Shown one piece after another: positions 26,751 through 36,158 of a DNA stretch of 50,144 nucleotides. The translations under genes were made by a program, and so were the position numbers. The notes under the pieces are model-generated. The model saw nothing but the letters and a program-made list of their open reading frames with translations, did no database searches and was not told the DNA's origin. Source of the DNA: Bacteroidota bacterium (GTDB lineage: Bacteria > Bacteroidota > Bacteroidia > Bacteroidales > F082); the NCBI GenBank assembly GCA_016845105.1, contig JAERTF010000029.1, positions 1 through 50,144 on the forward strand, in the 5' to 3' direction. Each line of letters opens with the position of its first letter. Positions within the stretch are counted from its first letter, which is position 1.

Positions 26751-26776
26751 GACAAATGAAAAAGACAAATGAAAAA
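26751..26776 (+). repeat. 13-base tandem duplication spanning the start codon
   Basis: GACAAATGAAAAA occurs twice in a row (26751-26763, 26764-26776). Only the first ATG is in frame with the long protein; the second reads MKKT then stop. Loss of one copy would put the first ATG out of frame. Confidence 0.8.
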
Positions 26777-29700
26777 GACTTGAAACGTTTACTGATTATA
26801 ACAATTTTACTATTAGGTGTATTTGGCCTTAATTCACAAAACTCGCAAATAACCTTTGAGAGCAACATTAGTTTACCGGAAATAAGTAGCCTTGGAACAA
26901 CTGATTATGCTTCAGGTGCCATTGATATTATTACAGCAAATAATCAGGTTTATGTTTATACCATGGACAAAATACTTGTGTTATCAGCTAATGGACAATC
27001 AATATCCGCAACAATTCCGTTGTATAAACCCCAACCTGGTAATACAGATCCATTTACTAAAAAATATGGAAAATTTAATCCCATTTTTGATAATAGCAGA
27101 ACTTATATTGCTGATATCACTTTCATGACTATTTTTAAAAATACAAGTGCAGGTAATAGAGAGGATCTATTTGTTGTTACTCCTAATCTTGATATTTTGT
27201 TGATTAACACCGACAATAACACAGTTACTGAATCCTTCAATGTTTCATCAGATATCCCACACCTTAAGCCCTTACATGGTGTTTGCATATTAAAGTATGA
27301 TGATGTACATAATAGGCTATATTGGTTAATAAAAGGGAGACAGGATGTTGACCCTAATTCACAATATGGATATAATTGTACTGGACATTTTCATTTTCGA
27401 GAAGTATATTTTGCTATTTATAATGTATCAACAAATGGAACTATTACTACAACACCTTTTTATCTTTTCAATGAAAAAACTATTCCGCTTGATAAGCTTC
27501 ATTACATGAATAAAAATATTTCGGACTTTGAAATCAACAGCAATAGTATTTTAGGAGAAGATGATTATTTTTATCTTGCTAAATATAATAAAATCGAAGT
27601 ATGGGGGATTGATAACAGTGACAATGTTACCATAATGCACGAAATACCTGTTGATAATTTAATTTATGGCTTTGATGGAAATGGGATACCCAATTATTAT
27701 AAGTTTTCAAAACTCTTATACATTAATCACCCGGGGGTTGTTCATAAAGTAGTTGCCTTGCCATACAGTTATTCGGATATTAATATGGTAGATCCTTTGA
27801 ATCATCCACCCAGAGTTTATATACTTGACTGTGAAAACACTAATGTACCAACCTCCACTTTTAAAGCAAACTCATTCGACTCTATTGACTCTCCGAATCA
27901 GAATGTTTATGATGCAGTGTATCTGCCTGTAAATCAAGATCTGGCTATGTGCTTCTCTGCCAACCCCGATAAACAATTATCAACAGTTGATATTGTTGTT
28001 TATGATTTTAACCCTAACCATGTGGGATGGCTTAATCCTATTGCATCCCTCTCTACCAGTCTTAACCCAATATCAGGTATTGACATTAATACACCAACGA
28101 ATTTATTGAAGGTAAATAATGAAGTACTTGTTAGTAAAAAGGATGAAGTAATCAGGCTATATCCAACCGGAAATACGTACAATGTTTCTACCGCACCACT
28201 GGTTAGTGGAGAGAATAATTTTTTCAGAAGAGGCACTCATAATCCAAGCCAGAATAAAAGCTTCATTATTAACTCTGCCGGAGGTAAAATAGAATCATTT
28301 AGTAATGTTAACAGCATTATAGCCTATTTTGATTATTTCAACACTTCATATATAGCACACCATATAACTTCTAACCACTTAGGCACAAAACAATACTTTT
28401 TTAATAAATTAAATATTGAAAACTCAGGTTTTTTTGTGTATGAAACAGATGGAACAACCTCTACAACCTTTAATGTAAATGATGATAATGATAATAATAA
28501 CAACTTTCTAAGCCCAATTGGCGATTGTATTTACAATGAATTTACCAATGAATTTCTTGTATCACAAAATACTGATTTCGGAAGCAGTCCAACATCGGTC
28601 AAACGTTATAATTCCGATAATCAGGTCGTTGGAGAAATATTTATGACTGAAACAACAGGAGAAAATTATCAGTACGCAAAAGAAATGTATATCGATCCTA
28701 ACGGTATATTATATGTAATGGTAAACACAAAAGTAGAAAGTATTACCGACCCAAAACTAAGGGTGTTAATTTTCGATGCAACTAATAATTATATGCCATT
28801 TGGTTCTTTGGAACTAACACTACCTACAATTGTTAATAATGCTGAATACTTTTTGACTAATTTTTGTTACTCAAAAAGTGATAATATGGTTTACCTAACT
28901 GTAACACCACAAGGCTTATCTCTTGTACCATATCAATCGGAGTTTAATACTATGATAAACCCTAATAATGATCCTACAAATTTGGGCTGCTTGTTTAGCA
29001 TCGAAGAAATAAACTCTGATTATATATTAATAAAAGAAAAAGATAACCTTATTAATCCCGGTAAAATAATTTGCCCTGATGATGGTGATGATTCACACCT
29101 ATCTGAATATGAGGGGAAATTATATATCTTAACCAATAGTTTATATGTTTTTGTTAAATCAAATAAGAGTGCAGAGACCATAAGTAGAGCTCTTAACGAT
29201 ATTATATATAGTCCGATAAACGATAAGTTATACGGATTTATTAATGAACCTGGTACTTGCAATAGTGATAGAAAGGCAGTAATCTACGAAATAACTGTTA
29301 ATCTACCTTATGATTTTACTCGATTATTTGAATATCCCGGTCAAATAGCGTCATTTTTTCTCAGTCCTGCCAACGAAAAACTATATTTGCATACAAAATT
29401 TGATAATGAAAAACTTGGATCCACTGCATCTCAATTGGTCACATATAATTTATTAACAACACAGGATAATGCAATCGACTTACAGGATTATGATAATGGT
29501 AATGGTCAAAACAAAGCTTCCTATCCTGAATTTGATCATTGCAATGATTATCATTTTTATAATTATACTCTCACAACCCCATACTACAATACCAAACTTA
29601 ATAAAATTTACCTTCCAAATGGAGCACACTCAAATGTAAGTGTTGTTGATATTAATTTTGAGGAGTTATCTCTGAATCCAGGAATAACATGGCTGTCATT

Positions 29701-30958
29701 TCCAAGACTCGAGAATAACCCAGGTAGTACTACTCCGGCACAAACAGTATTGGGACCTTTTGCAAATGGGGTTGGGAATATATTACCGCAAAATTTCGTT
29801 AGTGGTCCACAAGGCTTTTCATCTTATCTTATTAATCTATTAGAGGATGAAAATGTAGGAGCAGAGGATTATTTATATTGGAATGATCAAGTACCTGAAT
29901 GGAGCATAACAGGTAGTGATCTAACGACAATAAAAAGTACACTTGGTTATAAAATTAATCTTTCTCTTGAAGAAGAAAGAATACTGCGAATGCAAGGAAT
30001 ATTAGAGGATGCTGATTCTGAAATAACTCTGCACTCAGGAGAATTTAAAGAAAACTGGGTTGGCTATTGGCTTTATGAAAGTCAGTCACCATTTGATGCC
30101 ATACCCGAAATTGTTTTAGATGAACTGACTGTTATAAAAGCACAAACCTGGTGTTGTGTAAAAAGGTGGGATTTGGATGGTAGTCAAACACCTACATGGG
30201 TTTGTGCCGTTCACAAAGATAGCCCGACATTGGACTATGGTGATATGGTGATACTAGAAACAGATTCTGATATAAATTTTCAATGGCAAACTACTGGTAA
30301 CACAACTTCTTCAGTGAGTAAATTAGAAACCGAGTACTATCAGTTTACTGAACAGGCCGATTACATATCGTTTTTTATTGAATTGGACACAACCGAAAAC
30401 CCACAAGAAATTGCAGCATTTGTCGGAGATTCGTGCATTGGAGCTTCAACTGTTCTGACAGAGGATACAATTGTTTTAATTCCTGGATATACTGAAGAAA
30501 TAAGTGGTGATGTAGTATTTGAGGAATATTATGGCAGCCAAAAATCAACCAGACCTGAAATTAACGAGTATCTGGTAAGCCACTACAATGATGGAACTTG
30601 GAAAAAGCGCACAATAAATACAGATGAAAAACAGGATCATTACTTCATCTCTTTCAAATCTGACAGGGAAGAAATTAAGGTTGATAATAGACCTGTGATT
30701 AATATTTTTCCCAACCCTGTTAATAATACCCTGAACATCAATTACAATATCAAAGAAAAAGCAAGGGTTAATATTAGAATATTTGATAGTTTTGGTAGGC
30801 ATGTAATAACTTTGTTAAACTCAACCCGAAATGAAGGATTTCATGATATGACATGGAACCTAACAGGAAACTGTGGCGACAGGTTAAACAATGGTGTTTA
30901 TATGATTAAACTGAGTATAGGTGATATGATAATTAGTAAGAAAGTAGTGATTAATTAA
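26756..30958 (+). CDS. Large T9SS-secreted protein with repetitive propeller-like N-terminal region
   Basis: A 1400-residue protein. A signal peptide (LKRLLIITILLLGVFGLNSQ, about 9-28) is followed by about 950 residues rich in short YDxxxNxLY and NDKLYGFINEPG-type strands recalling a multi-bladed propeller that reports stored values, without a canonical Kelch or YVTN signature. The part from about 975 (NPGITWLSFPRLEN) is a separate module typical of Bacteroidota secreted proteins, including a Cys-rich stretch (AQTWCCVKRWDLDG). Residues about 1310-1400 form a FlgD-like T9SS sorting domain (INIFPNPVNNTLNINY to KKVVIN). The start codon lies inside a 13-base tandem duplication; TTG at codon 9 is an alternative start. 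No function can be assigned. Confidence 0.78.
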   Translation: MKKTNEKDLKRLLIITILLLGVFGLNSQNSQITFESNISLPEISSLGTTDYASGAIDIITANNQVYVYTMDKILVLSANGQSISATIPLYKPQPGNTDPFTKKYGKFNPIFDNSRTYIADITFMTIFKNTSAGNREDLFVVTPNLDILLINTDNNTVTESFNVSSDIPHLKPLHGVCILKYDDVHNRLYWLIKGRQDVDPNSQYGYNCTGHFHFREVYFAIYNVSTNGTITTTPFYLFNEKTIPLDKLHYMNKNISDFEINSNSILGEDDYFYLAKYNKIEVWGIDNSDNVTIMHEIPVDNLIYGFDGNGIPNYYKFSKLLYINHPGVVHKVVALPYSYSDINMVDPLNHPPRVYILDCENTNVPTSTFKANSFDSIDSPNQNVYDAVYLPVNQDLAMCFSANPDKQLSTVDIVVYDFNPNHVGWLNPIASLSTSLNPISGIDINTPTNLLKVNNEVLVSKKDEVIRLYPTGNTYNVSTAPLVSGENNFFRRGTHNPSQNKSFIINSAGGKIESFSNVNSIIAYFDYFNTSYIAHHITSNHLGTKQYFFNKLNIENSGFFVYETDGTTSTTFNVNDDNDNNNNFLSPIGDCIYNEFTNEFLVSQNTDFGSSPTSVKRYNSDNQVVGEIFMTETTGENYQYAKEMYIDPNGILYVMVNTKVESITDPKLRVLIFDATNNYMPFGSLELTLPTIVNNAEYFLTNFCYSKSDNMVYLTVTPQGLSLVPYQSEFNTMINPNNDPTNLGCLFSIEEINSDYILIKEKDNLINPGKIICPDDGDDSHLSEYEGKLYILTNSLYVFVKSNKSAETISRALNDIIYSPINDKLYGFINEPGTCNSDRKAVIYEITVNLPYDFTRLFEYPGQIASFFLSPANEKLYLHTKFDNEKLGSTASQLVTYNLLTTQDNAIDLQDYDNGNGQNKASYPEFDHCNDYHFYNYTLTTPYYNTKLNKIYLPNGAHSNVSVVDINFEELSLNPGITWLSFPRLENNPGSTTPAQTVLGPFANGVGNILPQNFVSGPQGFSSYLINLLEDENVGAEDYLYWNDQVPEWSITGSDLTTIKSTLGYKINLSLEEERILRMQGILEDADSEITLHSGEFKENWVGYWLYESQSPFDAIPEIVLDELTVIKAQTWCCVKRWDLDGSQTPTWVCAVHKDSPTLDYGDMVILETDSDINFQWQTTGNTTSSVSKLETEYYQFTEQADYISFFIELDTTENPQEIAAFVGDSCIGASTVLTEDTIVLIPGYTEEISGDVVFEEYYGSQKSTRPEINEYLVSHYNDGTWKKRTINTDEKQDHYFISFKSDREEIKVDNRPVINIFPNPVNNTLNINYNIKEKARVNIRIFDSFGRHVITLLNSTRNEGFHDMTWNLTGNCGDRLNNGVYMIKLSIGDMIISKKVVIN

Positions 30959-30967
30959 AACCTAACG

Positions 30968-31047
30968 ACTGTCATTCTAAACATGACGAAGAATCTCCAT
31001 TTCTGATATATAATATTGAGATTCTTCACTACGTTCAGAATGACAGT
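30968..31047. repeat. Long hairpin, REP-like dispersed element
   Basis: ACTGTCATTCT (30968-30978) pairs with AGAATGACAGT (31037-31047), and inside it GAAGAATCTC (30988-30997) pairs with GAGATTCTTC (31018-31027). The two stems flank an AT-rich loop. The sequence GTCATTCTGAACGTAGTGAAGAATCT and its variants is a dispersed palindromic repeat familiar from many Bacteroidota genomes. It lies 10 bases after a stop codon and 52 bases before the next ATG, so it may also act as a terminator or as an mRNA 3-prime stabiliser. Confidence 0.7.
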
Positions 31048-31098
31048 TAACAATGATTTGTTAACTAATCATCATATGGTAATTAAACTGATGCAAAA

Positions 31099-33408
31099 AT
31101 GAAATATCTTTTAACGTTCCTTCTTGCAGTACTTATTATAAACTCTTTTGCAGACACCCTAACAGTAAAGAAGGATGGAACAGGTGATTATTCCATAATA
31201 CAGGATGCTATAAACGCAGCAGGCTTTGGTGATACAGTTCTGGTTTGGCCAGGAACTTACTTTGAGAACATTAGATTTACAAACCGAAATTTATACCTAG
31301 GTAGTTTAACTATTATGACGGGGAATGAGTCATACATAACACAAACAATAATATATGGCAAAAATGATGATAGTATCACATACTACAATTCCTGTATTAC
31401 TATAATAGATACGATTTCACATTTTGAGATTAATGGATTTACTATTCAAAATGGAAAAGGTAAAGACAATGCTCATGGGGGGGGGGTTTATATAAGATAT
31501 TCAAACGGTGATATTAAAAATTGTTTAATTCAAAATAATCGGGTAACAAGGTATGGGGGTGGAATAGCATACAACTTCAGTAATATATATATGTCAAATG
31601 TTACTATCAGAAACAATTCAGCTAGAAAAGAAGGCGGGGGAATTAGCTCTGGTAATTATTCAATTAATTTTGATACAATAAATAGATGCAGCATTTATAA
31701 TAATTATGCTCCTATTGGCACAGACTTCAGCAATTATACTCAAGATGTAATTCATATAGTTGTTGATACTTTTACTGTACTGAACCCAGATCAATATTAC
31801 ATTAGTTCTGTTGGTCATCAAGGGTATCATTTAAACCTAATAACAAGTGATATTATTCATGGATATATACAGAGAACACATGAAAATATTTATGTTAGCC
31901 CAACCGGAAACAATAGTAATACTGGTTTAAGTACTGATGAACCTGTAAAAAATATATACTATGCATATTTAAAATGCAACCCCGATTCTCTAAATCATCA
32001 AAATATTTTTTTACTTGATGGTAATTATTCCTCTACATCAAACCAAGAAAGGCTACCAATTGGAGGGCGTAGTTATATAAACCTCATTGGTAGTAATAAG
32101 CAAAGTTGTATACTAGATGCAGAAAATGAAAACAATCATTTTATTTTTCCATATACTGAATATGTATCACTAAAAAATATGACTTTAATTAATGCAGATG
32201 GTTATTTTGCCGCAACTGTTAATCAAGTTGGGTCCATTTTTGCCCATAGAAGTAGCAATGTAACTATAAACAATGTCTTGTTTAGAGGTAATTGTGATCA
32301 AAATGTTGGATCAGTACGATTGTATGAATGTAATAATGTTATAGTTGAAAAATGCGATTTTTTAAATGGATCAGGTAGACCAATACGTATTACATCAATT
32401 GGTGATGAGTTTGGAACTGACAGCCTTAACTTCACAAACTCATATCATGGTTTTATTAATTGCCGCTTTGAGGGTAACCGCCCCAGCCCCAGAAATGAAT
32501 ACGGGTGGAATTCCTTTACAGCTTCAATATCAACTGGAGTCGAAATTGATACATTGTCAATTGATTTTATTGGCTGTTTGTTTGCAGATAATGTTGATAG
32601 TACAAGATACCCATATTATTCAAGAGGCAGTATGAGTTTGGAAGATGTAAATGCGAATATTATTAATTGTACTTTTGCAAATAATATAGCAATAAACTCA
32701 CAATTAGGAGCATCATTTAACGCAAACCTTAGCTCTAAAATCAATGTTTACAACAGTATTTTTTATGGAAACGAACCGGCAGAGATTGCATTAAATACAA
32801 CATCTGGTATAATTCCATATTTAAATATTTACACCTCACTTGTATTAGATGGAGAATACGGAATTTTGAACAATACAGGAGGTAGTTTATACTACGATGA
32901 AACTAATATTGATGATGATCCACTGTTTTATGAAGGCTGGGAATACCCCTACAACCTAAGTAATAACTCACCCTGCATTGATGCTGGCACACTTGATCTG
33001 CCGGATTGGATTGAGTTGCCGGAATACGATCTTGCAGGCAACCCGCGAATCCATAATGGTGCAATTGATATGGGTGCATATGAGTGGGATCCTACGGTTG
33101 GTGTTGAAGAATATATGCCTATTCAAAAAATAGAAAACCTACTTTTTGCAGCCCCTAATCCATTTTCAGCCACCACTACTATTACTTCAATACTAAAAGA
33201 AAAATCACATGCCCGAATTGATATATACAATAACTATGGTCAACGGGTACGGATTCTTATGGAAGGGCATAGTTATCCTGGCACATCACAGTTAACCTGG
33301 AACGGTGATGATAATTCAGGAAAGAACCTACCTGCAGGGAATTACTATATAGTGGCAACAGTTAATGGTATTGAAGTAAATACATTAAAAGTTATAAAAA
33401 GTGAGTAG
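31099..33408 (+). CDS. T9SS-secreted right-handed beta-helix protein
   Basis: A 769-residue protein with a signal peptide (about 1-18). It starts with the VKKDGTGDYSIIQDAINAA pattern of pectin-lyase-fold proteins, followed by beta-helix coils with GGGV/GGGI turns (about 125-185), a second helix region (about 265-640), the SPCIDAGT...GNPRIHNGAIDMGAYEW module (about 635-675), and a FlgD-like T9SS sorting domain (about 690-769). Such proteins bind or cleave polysaccharides or act as adhesins; no polysaccharide-lyase catalytic set is identified. A run of ten G residues (31477-31486) encodes three of the glycines of the first GGGV turn and could make the gene phase-variable. Confidence 0.82.
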   Translation: MKYLLTFLLAVLIINSFADTLTVKKDGTGDYSIIQDAINAAGFGDTVLVWPGTYFENIRFTNRNLYLGSLTIMTGNESYITQTIIYGKNDDSITYYNSCITIIDTISHFEINGFTIQNGKGKDNAHGGGVYIRYSNGDIKNCLIQNNRVTRYGGGIAYNFSNIYMSNVTIRNNSARKEGGGISSGNYSINFDTINRCSIYNNYAPIGTDFSNYTQDVIHIVVDTFTVLNPDQYYISSVGHQGYHLNLITSDIIHGYIQRTHENIYVSPTGNNSNTGLSTDEPVKNIYYAYLKCNPDSLNHQNIFLLDGNYSSTSNQERLPIGGRSYINLIGSNKQSCILDAENENNHFIFPYTEYVSLKNMTLINADGYFAATVNQVGSIFAHRSSNVTINNVLFRGNCDQNVGSVRLYECNNVIVEKCDFLNGSGRPIRITSIGDEFGTDSLNFTNSYHGFINCRFEGNRPSPRNEYGWNSFTASISTGVEIDTLSIDFIGCLFADNVDSTRYPYYSRGSMSLEDVNANIINCTFANNIAINSQLGASFNANLSSKINVYNSIFYGNEPAEIALNTTSGIIPYLNIYTSLVLDGEYGILNNTGGSLYYDETNIDDDPLFYEGWEYPYNLSNNSPCIDAGTLDLPDWIELPEYDLAGNPRIHNGAIDMGAYEWDPTVGVEEYMPIQKIENLLFAAPNPFSATTTITSILKEKSHARIDIYNNYGQRVRILMEGHSYPGTSQLTWNGDDNSGKNLPAGNYYIVATVNGIEVNTLKVIKSE
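31477..31486 (+). repeat. G10 homopolymer inside the beta-helix gene
   Basis: Ten consecutive G residues read GGG GGG GGG G(TT) in frame. Change of tract length by one base would truncate the protein early, near residue 130. Comparable glycine turns elsewhere in the gene use interrupted codons. Confidence 0.85.
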
Positions 33409-33458
33409 GTATTATAGAACAGGTATTCAGTTTCCATAAACCACACCAAAAAATCCCA

Positions 33459-33466
33459 TATCTTTG
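33459..33466 (+). promoter_or_regulatory. -7-like promoter element for the glycosyltransferase-lipid kinase operon
   Basis: TATCTTTG fits TAnnTTTG and ends 8 bases before ATG 33475. If used, the mRNA would be nearly leaderless. No clear -33 box. Confidence 0.4.
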
Positions 33467-33474
33467 GGTCTTTT

Positions 33475-35211
33475 ATGGAAAAACTCTCTGTTGTAATAAT
33501 TACATTTAATGAAGAACTAAACATTAAGCGTTGTTTGGATTCGGTAATTGAAGTTGCTGATGAGATAATCGTTGTTGATTCATTTTCCACAGATAATACT
33601 GAAGACATTTGCAGCAATTACAACCTTAAGTTCATTAAACAGGAGTTCCTTGGTTATATTGAGCAAAAAAACTTTGCTTTATCTTTTGCCAGTAACGATT
33701 ATGTTCTATCACTCGATGCTGACGAGGCACTATCAAATGAACTTCAGAAAAGCATTTTAAGTGAGAAAAACAACTTTTTCGCAGCTGGATATTCCATGAA
33801 CAGGCTCACAAATTATTGTGGTAGTTGGATAAAGCATTGTGGATGGTATCCTGACACTAAACTTAGATTGTTTAATCATAAACTTGGAAAATGGGGTGGT
33901 ATTAACCCACATGATGAGTTTAAGTTTGATTCAACCAATAAAATAAAACATCTTTCAGGCGACATATTGCATTTTTCCTATTACACAATTGATGATCACT
34001 ATAAACAAGTAGAGAGATTTACCGATATCGCTGCAGTGGCATATCATAAAGAAGGTAGAAAAGCATCTGTAATTAAGTTGTGGGCAAGCCCTGTTATTAA
34101 GTTTATCCGAGATTATTTTTTCAAACTTGGTATATTGGATGGAAAAATGGGGTTTAGAATCTCATATATTTCTGCGGGTGCAACTTACAAGAAGTACAAA
34201 AAACTACGTGGAACAATAAAAAGTGTTATCATAAGCCGCACAGATAGCCTGGGTGATGTTATACTTACACTTCCGCTTGCAGGAGCCATTAAAAAGCAAA
34301 ACCCGGATATAAAAGTTATTTTTTTAGGGCGAAGTTATTCGAAATCAATAATTGAAACCTCTGATTTTGTTGATGAATTTATCAACTATGACGAAATATT
34401 AATAAAATCACTCAATGATCAGATTTCATACTTCTCAAAACTAAATGCCGATGCAATAATTCATGTATTTCCAGTTAAACAAATTGCCTCGCTTGCTAAA
34501 AAAGCACGAATTCCTATCAGAATTGGAACCAGTCACAGGCTATTCCATTTAACTACTTGCAATAGATTATTAAACTTAGGCAGAAAAAAATCTAACCTTC
34601 ATGAAGCACAATTAAATCTAAAATTATTGTCGGTTTTAAATATCAAATACAAATATCCAATCGCCGAAATTCCAGACTTGTACGGTTATACAAATTTTGG
34701 AGAGCTAAACGAAAAACTTTCAAAGCTTATTTCCAATAAAAAAACCAATATAATATTACATCCCAAATCCAAAGGTAGTGCCAGAGAATGGGGATTGGAC
34801 AATTTCTCAAATCTGGTTGAAATTCTTCCTGTTGATGATTTTAAAATATTTATCACAGGAACAAAACAAGAAGGTGAATTAATGTTAGATTTCCTTCAAC
34901 AACATGATGGAAAAATTGTAGATTTAACAGGAAGTTTATCTTTGGATGAATTAATTACATTTATCAGCAAAGTAGATGTTCTTTTCGCAACTAGCACCGG
35001 ACCATTACACATTGCCGCTGCTACAGGTATTAAAGCAATTGGTGTTTTCGCTCCTATGCGACCGATTCATCCCGGTAGGTGGAAACCAATTGGAATAAAT
35101 GCACATTATTTAGTTGAAGATAAAAATTGTAATAAATGTAAAAATGGAGGAAGTTGCGAATGTATAATTGGCATAACCCCTATTGAAGTTTACAATAAAA
35201 TTAAAGTTTGA
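33475..35211 (+). CDS. Bifunctional glycosyltransferase: family 2 (WaaE-like) fused to family 9 (heptosyltransferase-like)
   Basis: A 578-residue fusion. Residues 1 to about 245 are a GT-A family 2 transferase: KLSVVIITFNEELNIKRCLD, IIVVDSFSTDNT, the QKNFAL segment and the LDADEAL motif (metal/nucleotide-sugar site), resembling WaaE-type inner-core transferases. From about 250 to 575 it is a GT-B family 9 heptosyltransferase-like domain: VIISRTDSLGDVILTLPLA, HPKSKGSAREWGLDNF, and ATSTGPLHIAAATGIKAIGVF, with a C-terminal four-Cys patch (NCNKCKNGGSCEC). A linker of only a few residues joins them. The likely job is adding consecutive sugars to lipopolysaccharide core at the inner membrane. The stop codon overlaps the start of a lipid kinase gene. 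Donor sugars are unknown. Confidence 0.87.
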   Translation: MEKLSVVIITFNEELNIKRCLDSVIEVADEIIVVDSFSTDNTEDICSNYNLKFIKQEFLGYIEQKNFALSFASNDYVLSLDADEALSNELQKSILSEKNNFFAAGYSMNRLTNYCGSWIKHCGWYPDTKLRLFNHKLGKWGGINPHDEFKFDSTNKIKHLSGDILHFSYYTIDDHYKQVERFTDIAAVAYHKEGRKASVIKLWASPVIKFIRDYFFKLGILDGKMGFRISYISAGATYKKYKKLRGTIKSVIISRTDSLGDVILTLPLAGAIKKQNPDIKVIFLGRSYSKSIIETSDFVDEFINYDEILIKSLNDQISYFSKLNADAIIHVFPVKQIASLAKKARIPIRIGTSHRLFHLTTCNRLLNLGRKKSNLHEAQLNLKLLSVLNIKYKYPIAEIPDLYGYTNFGELNEKLSKLISNKKTNIILHPKSKGSAREWGLDNFSNLVEILPVDDFKIFITGTKQEGELMLDFLQQHDGKIVDLTGSLSLDELITFISKVDVLFATSTGPLHIAAATGIKAIGVFAPMRPIHPGRWKPIGINAHYLVEDKNCNKCKNGGSCECIIGITPIEVYNKIKV

Positions 35212-36155
35212 AAAATATAGAAAAAGGTAGTTGGTACGTAATAGTTAACCCACATGCAGGCAGTAAAAAAACTCAGGCGGACTGGCCGGATATTAGGAAA
35301 ATGCTAATTAGTGAAGGGTTAGATATTGAGTGTGTATTTACCGAGCATCAACATCATGCAACTGAGCTTGCAAAAAAAGCCGTCCAAGATGATGGATTTA
35401 AGAAGATAATTGTAGTGGGTGGAGATGGTACTTTAAATGAGATTCTTAACGGTATCTTTCATCAAAATAGATATAAACATACCGATATCGTTATAGGTGT
35501 TATTTCCGTTGGAACAGGGAATGATTGGGGACGGATGTATGATATGCCGCAGGACTACCTTGAACAGATAAAAATAATAAAGGCAAACAAAACATATCTT
35601 CAGGATGTTGGTAAGGTTAGCTATTTCCATCATGGAAAAGAAGAAACACATTACTTCATGAACATTGCAGGAATGGGATTCGATGCATTGGTTGCGAAAA
35701 AAACGAATATTGCTAAACAAAAGGGAGCAGGAGGTGTATTAACATATTTACTTAACCTACTTGCAGGATTATTTCAATTTAGTCACAATTTTGTAAAGAT
35801 TGAAAAAGAAGGCAATCCTCTTTTTTCCGGAAAAGTTTTTAGTATGAGTATTGGTATTTGTAGTTATAATGGTGGAGGAATGATGCAACTCCCATTTGCT
35901 ATTTCAAATGATGGTCTTTTTGATGTTACCCTAATTAAAAAAACTAGTCGTTTAAAGGTGGTTAGGAATATTAAGAATTTGTACGATGGTTCTTTTGTAA
36001 AGATGAAAGAAGTTGAAACCTATACAGGAAAGCAATTTACCATTACTGCAGTACCACAAAAATCAGTGTTTCTGGAAACTGATGGGGAATCACTTGGCCA
36101 TTCTCCTTTAAATTTTTCTTTAATTCCACTGGCATTAAAAGTAATAATAAAATAA
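35208..36155 (+). CDS. Diacylglycerol kinase-family (YegS/LCB5-like) lipid kinase
   Basis: A 315-residue cytosolic or membrane-associated lipid kinase. The N-terminal catalytic domain has VIVNPHAGSKKTQADW, VVGGDGTLNEILNGI (about residues 66-80) and SVGTGNDWGRMY, all hallmarks of the DAGK catalytic family. The C-terminal beta domain has FFMNIAGMGFDALVAKKTN-like and GICSYNGGGMMQLPFA segments and ends GHSPLNFSLIPLALKVIIK. The start appears to be TTG at 35208, overlapping the upstream TGA as TTGA; no earlier ATG exists, and the next in-frame ATG (about codon 30) would cut the nucleotide-binding motif. Translational coupling with the glycosyltransferase fusion is likely. The substrate may be diacylglycerol, a sphingoid base or another lipid. 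Confidence 0.88.
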   Translation: MKNIEKGSWYVIVNPHAGSKKTQADWPDIRKMLISEGLDIECVFTEHQHHATELAKKAVQDDGFKKIIVVGGDGTLNEILNGIFHQNRYKHTDIVIGVISVGTGNDWGRMYDMPQDYLEQIKIIKANKTYLQDVGKVSYFHHGKEETHYFMNIAGMGFDALVAKKTNIAKQKGAGGVLTYLLNLLAGLFQFSHNFVKIEKEGNPLFSGKVFSMSIGICSYNGGGMMQLPFAISNDGLFDVTLIKKTSRLKVVRNIKNLYDGSFVKMKEVETYTGKQFTITAVPQKSVFLETDGESLGHSPLNFSLIPLALKVIIK

Positions 36156-36158
36156 TGA

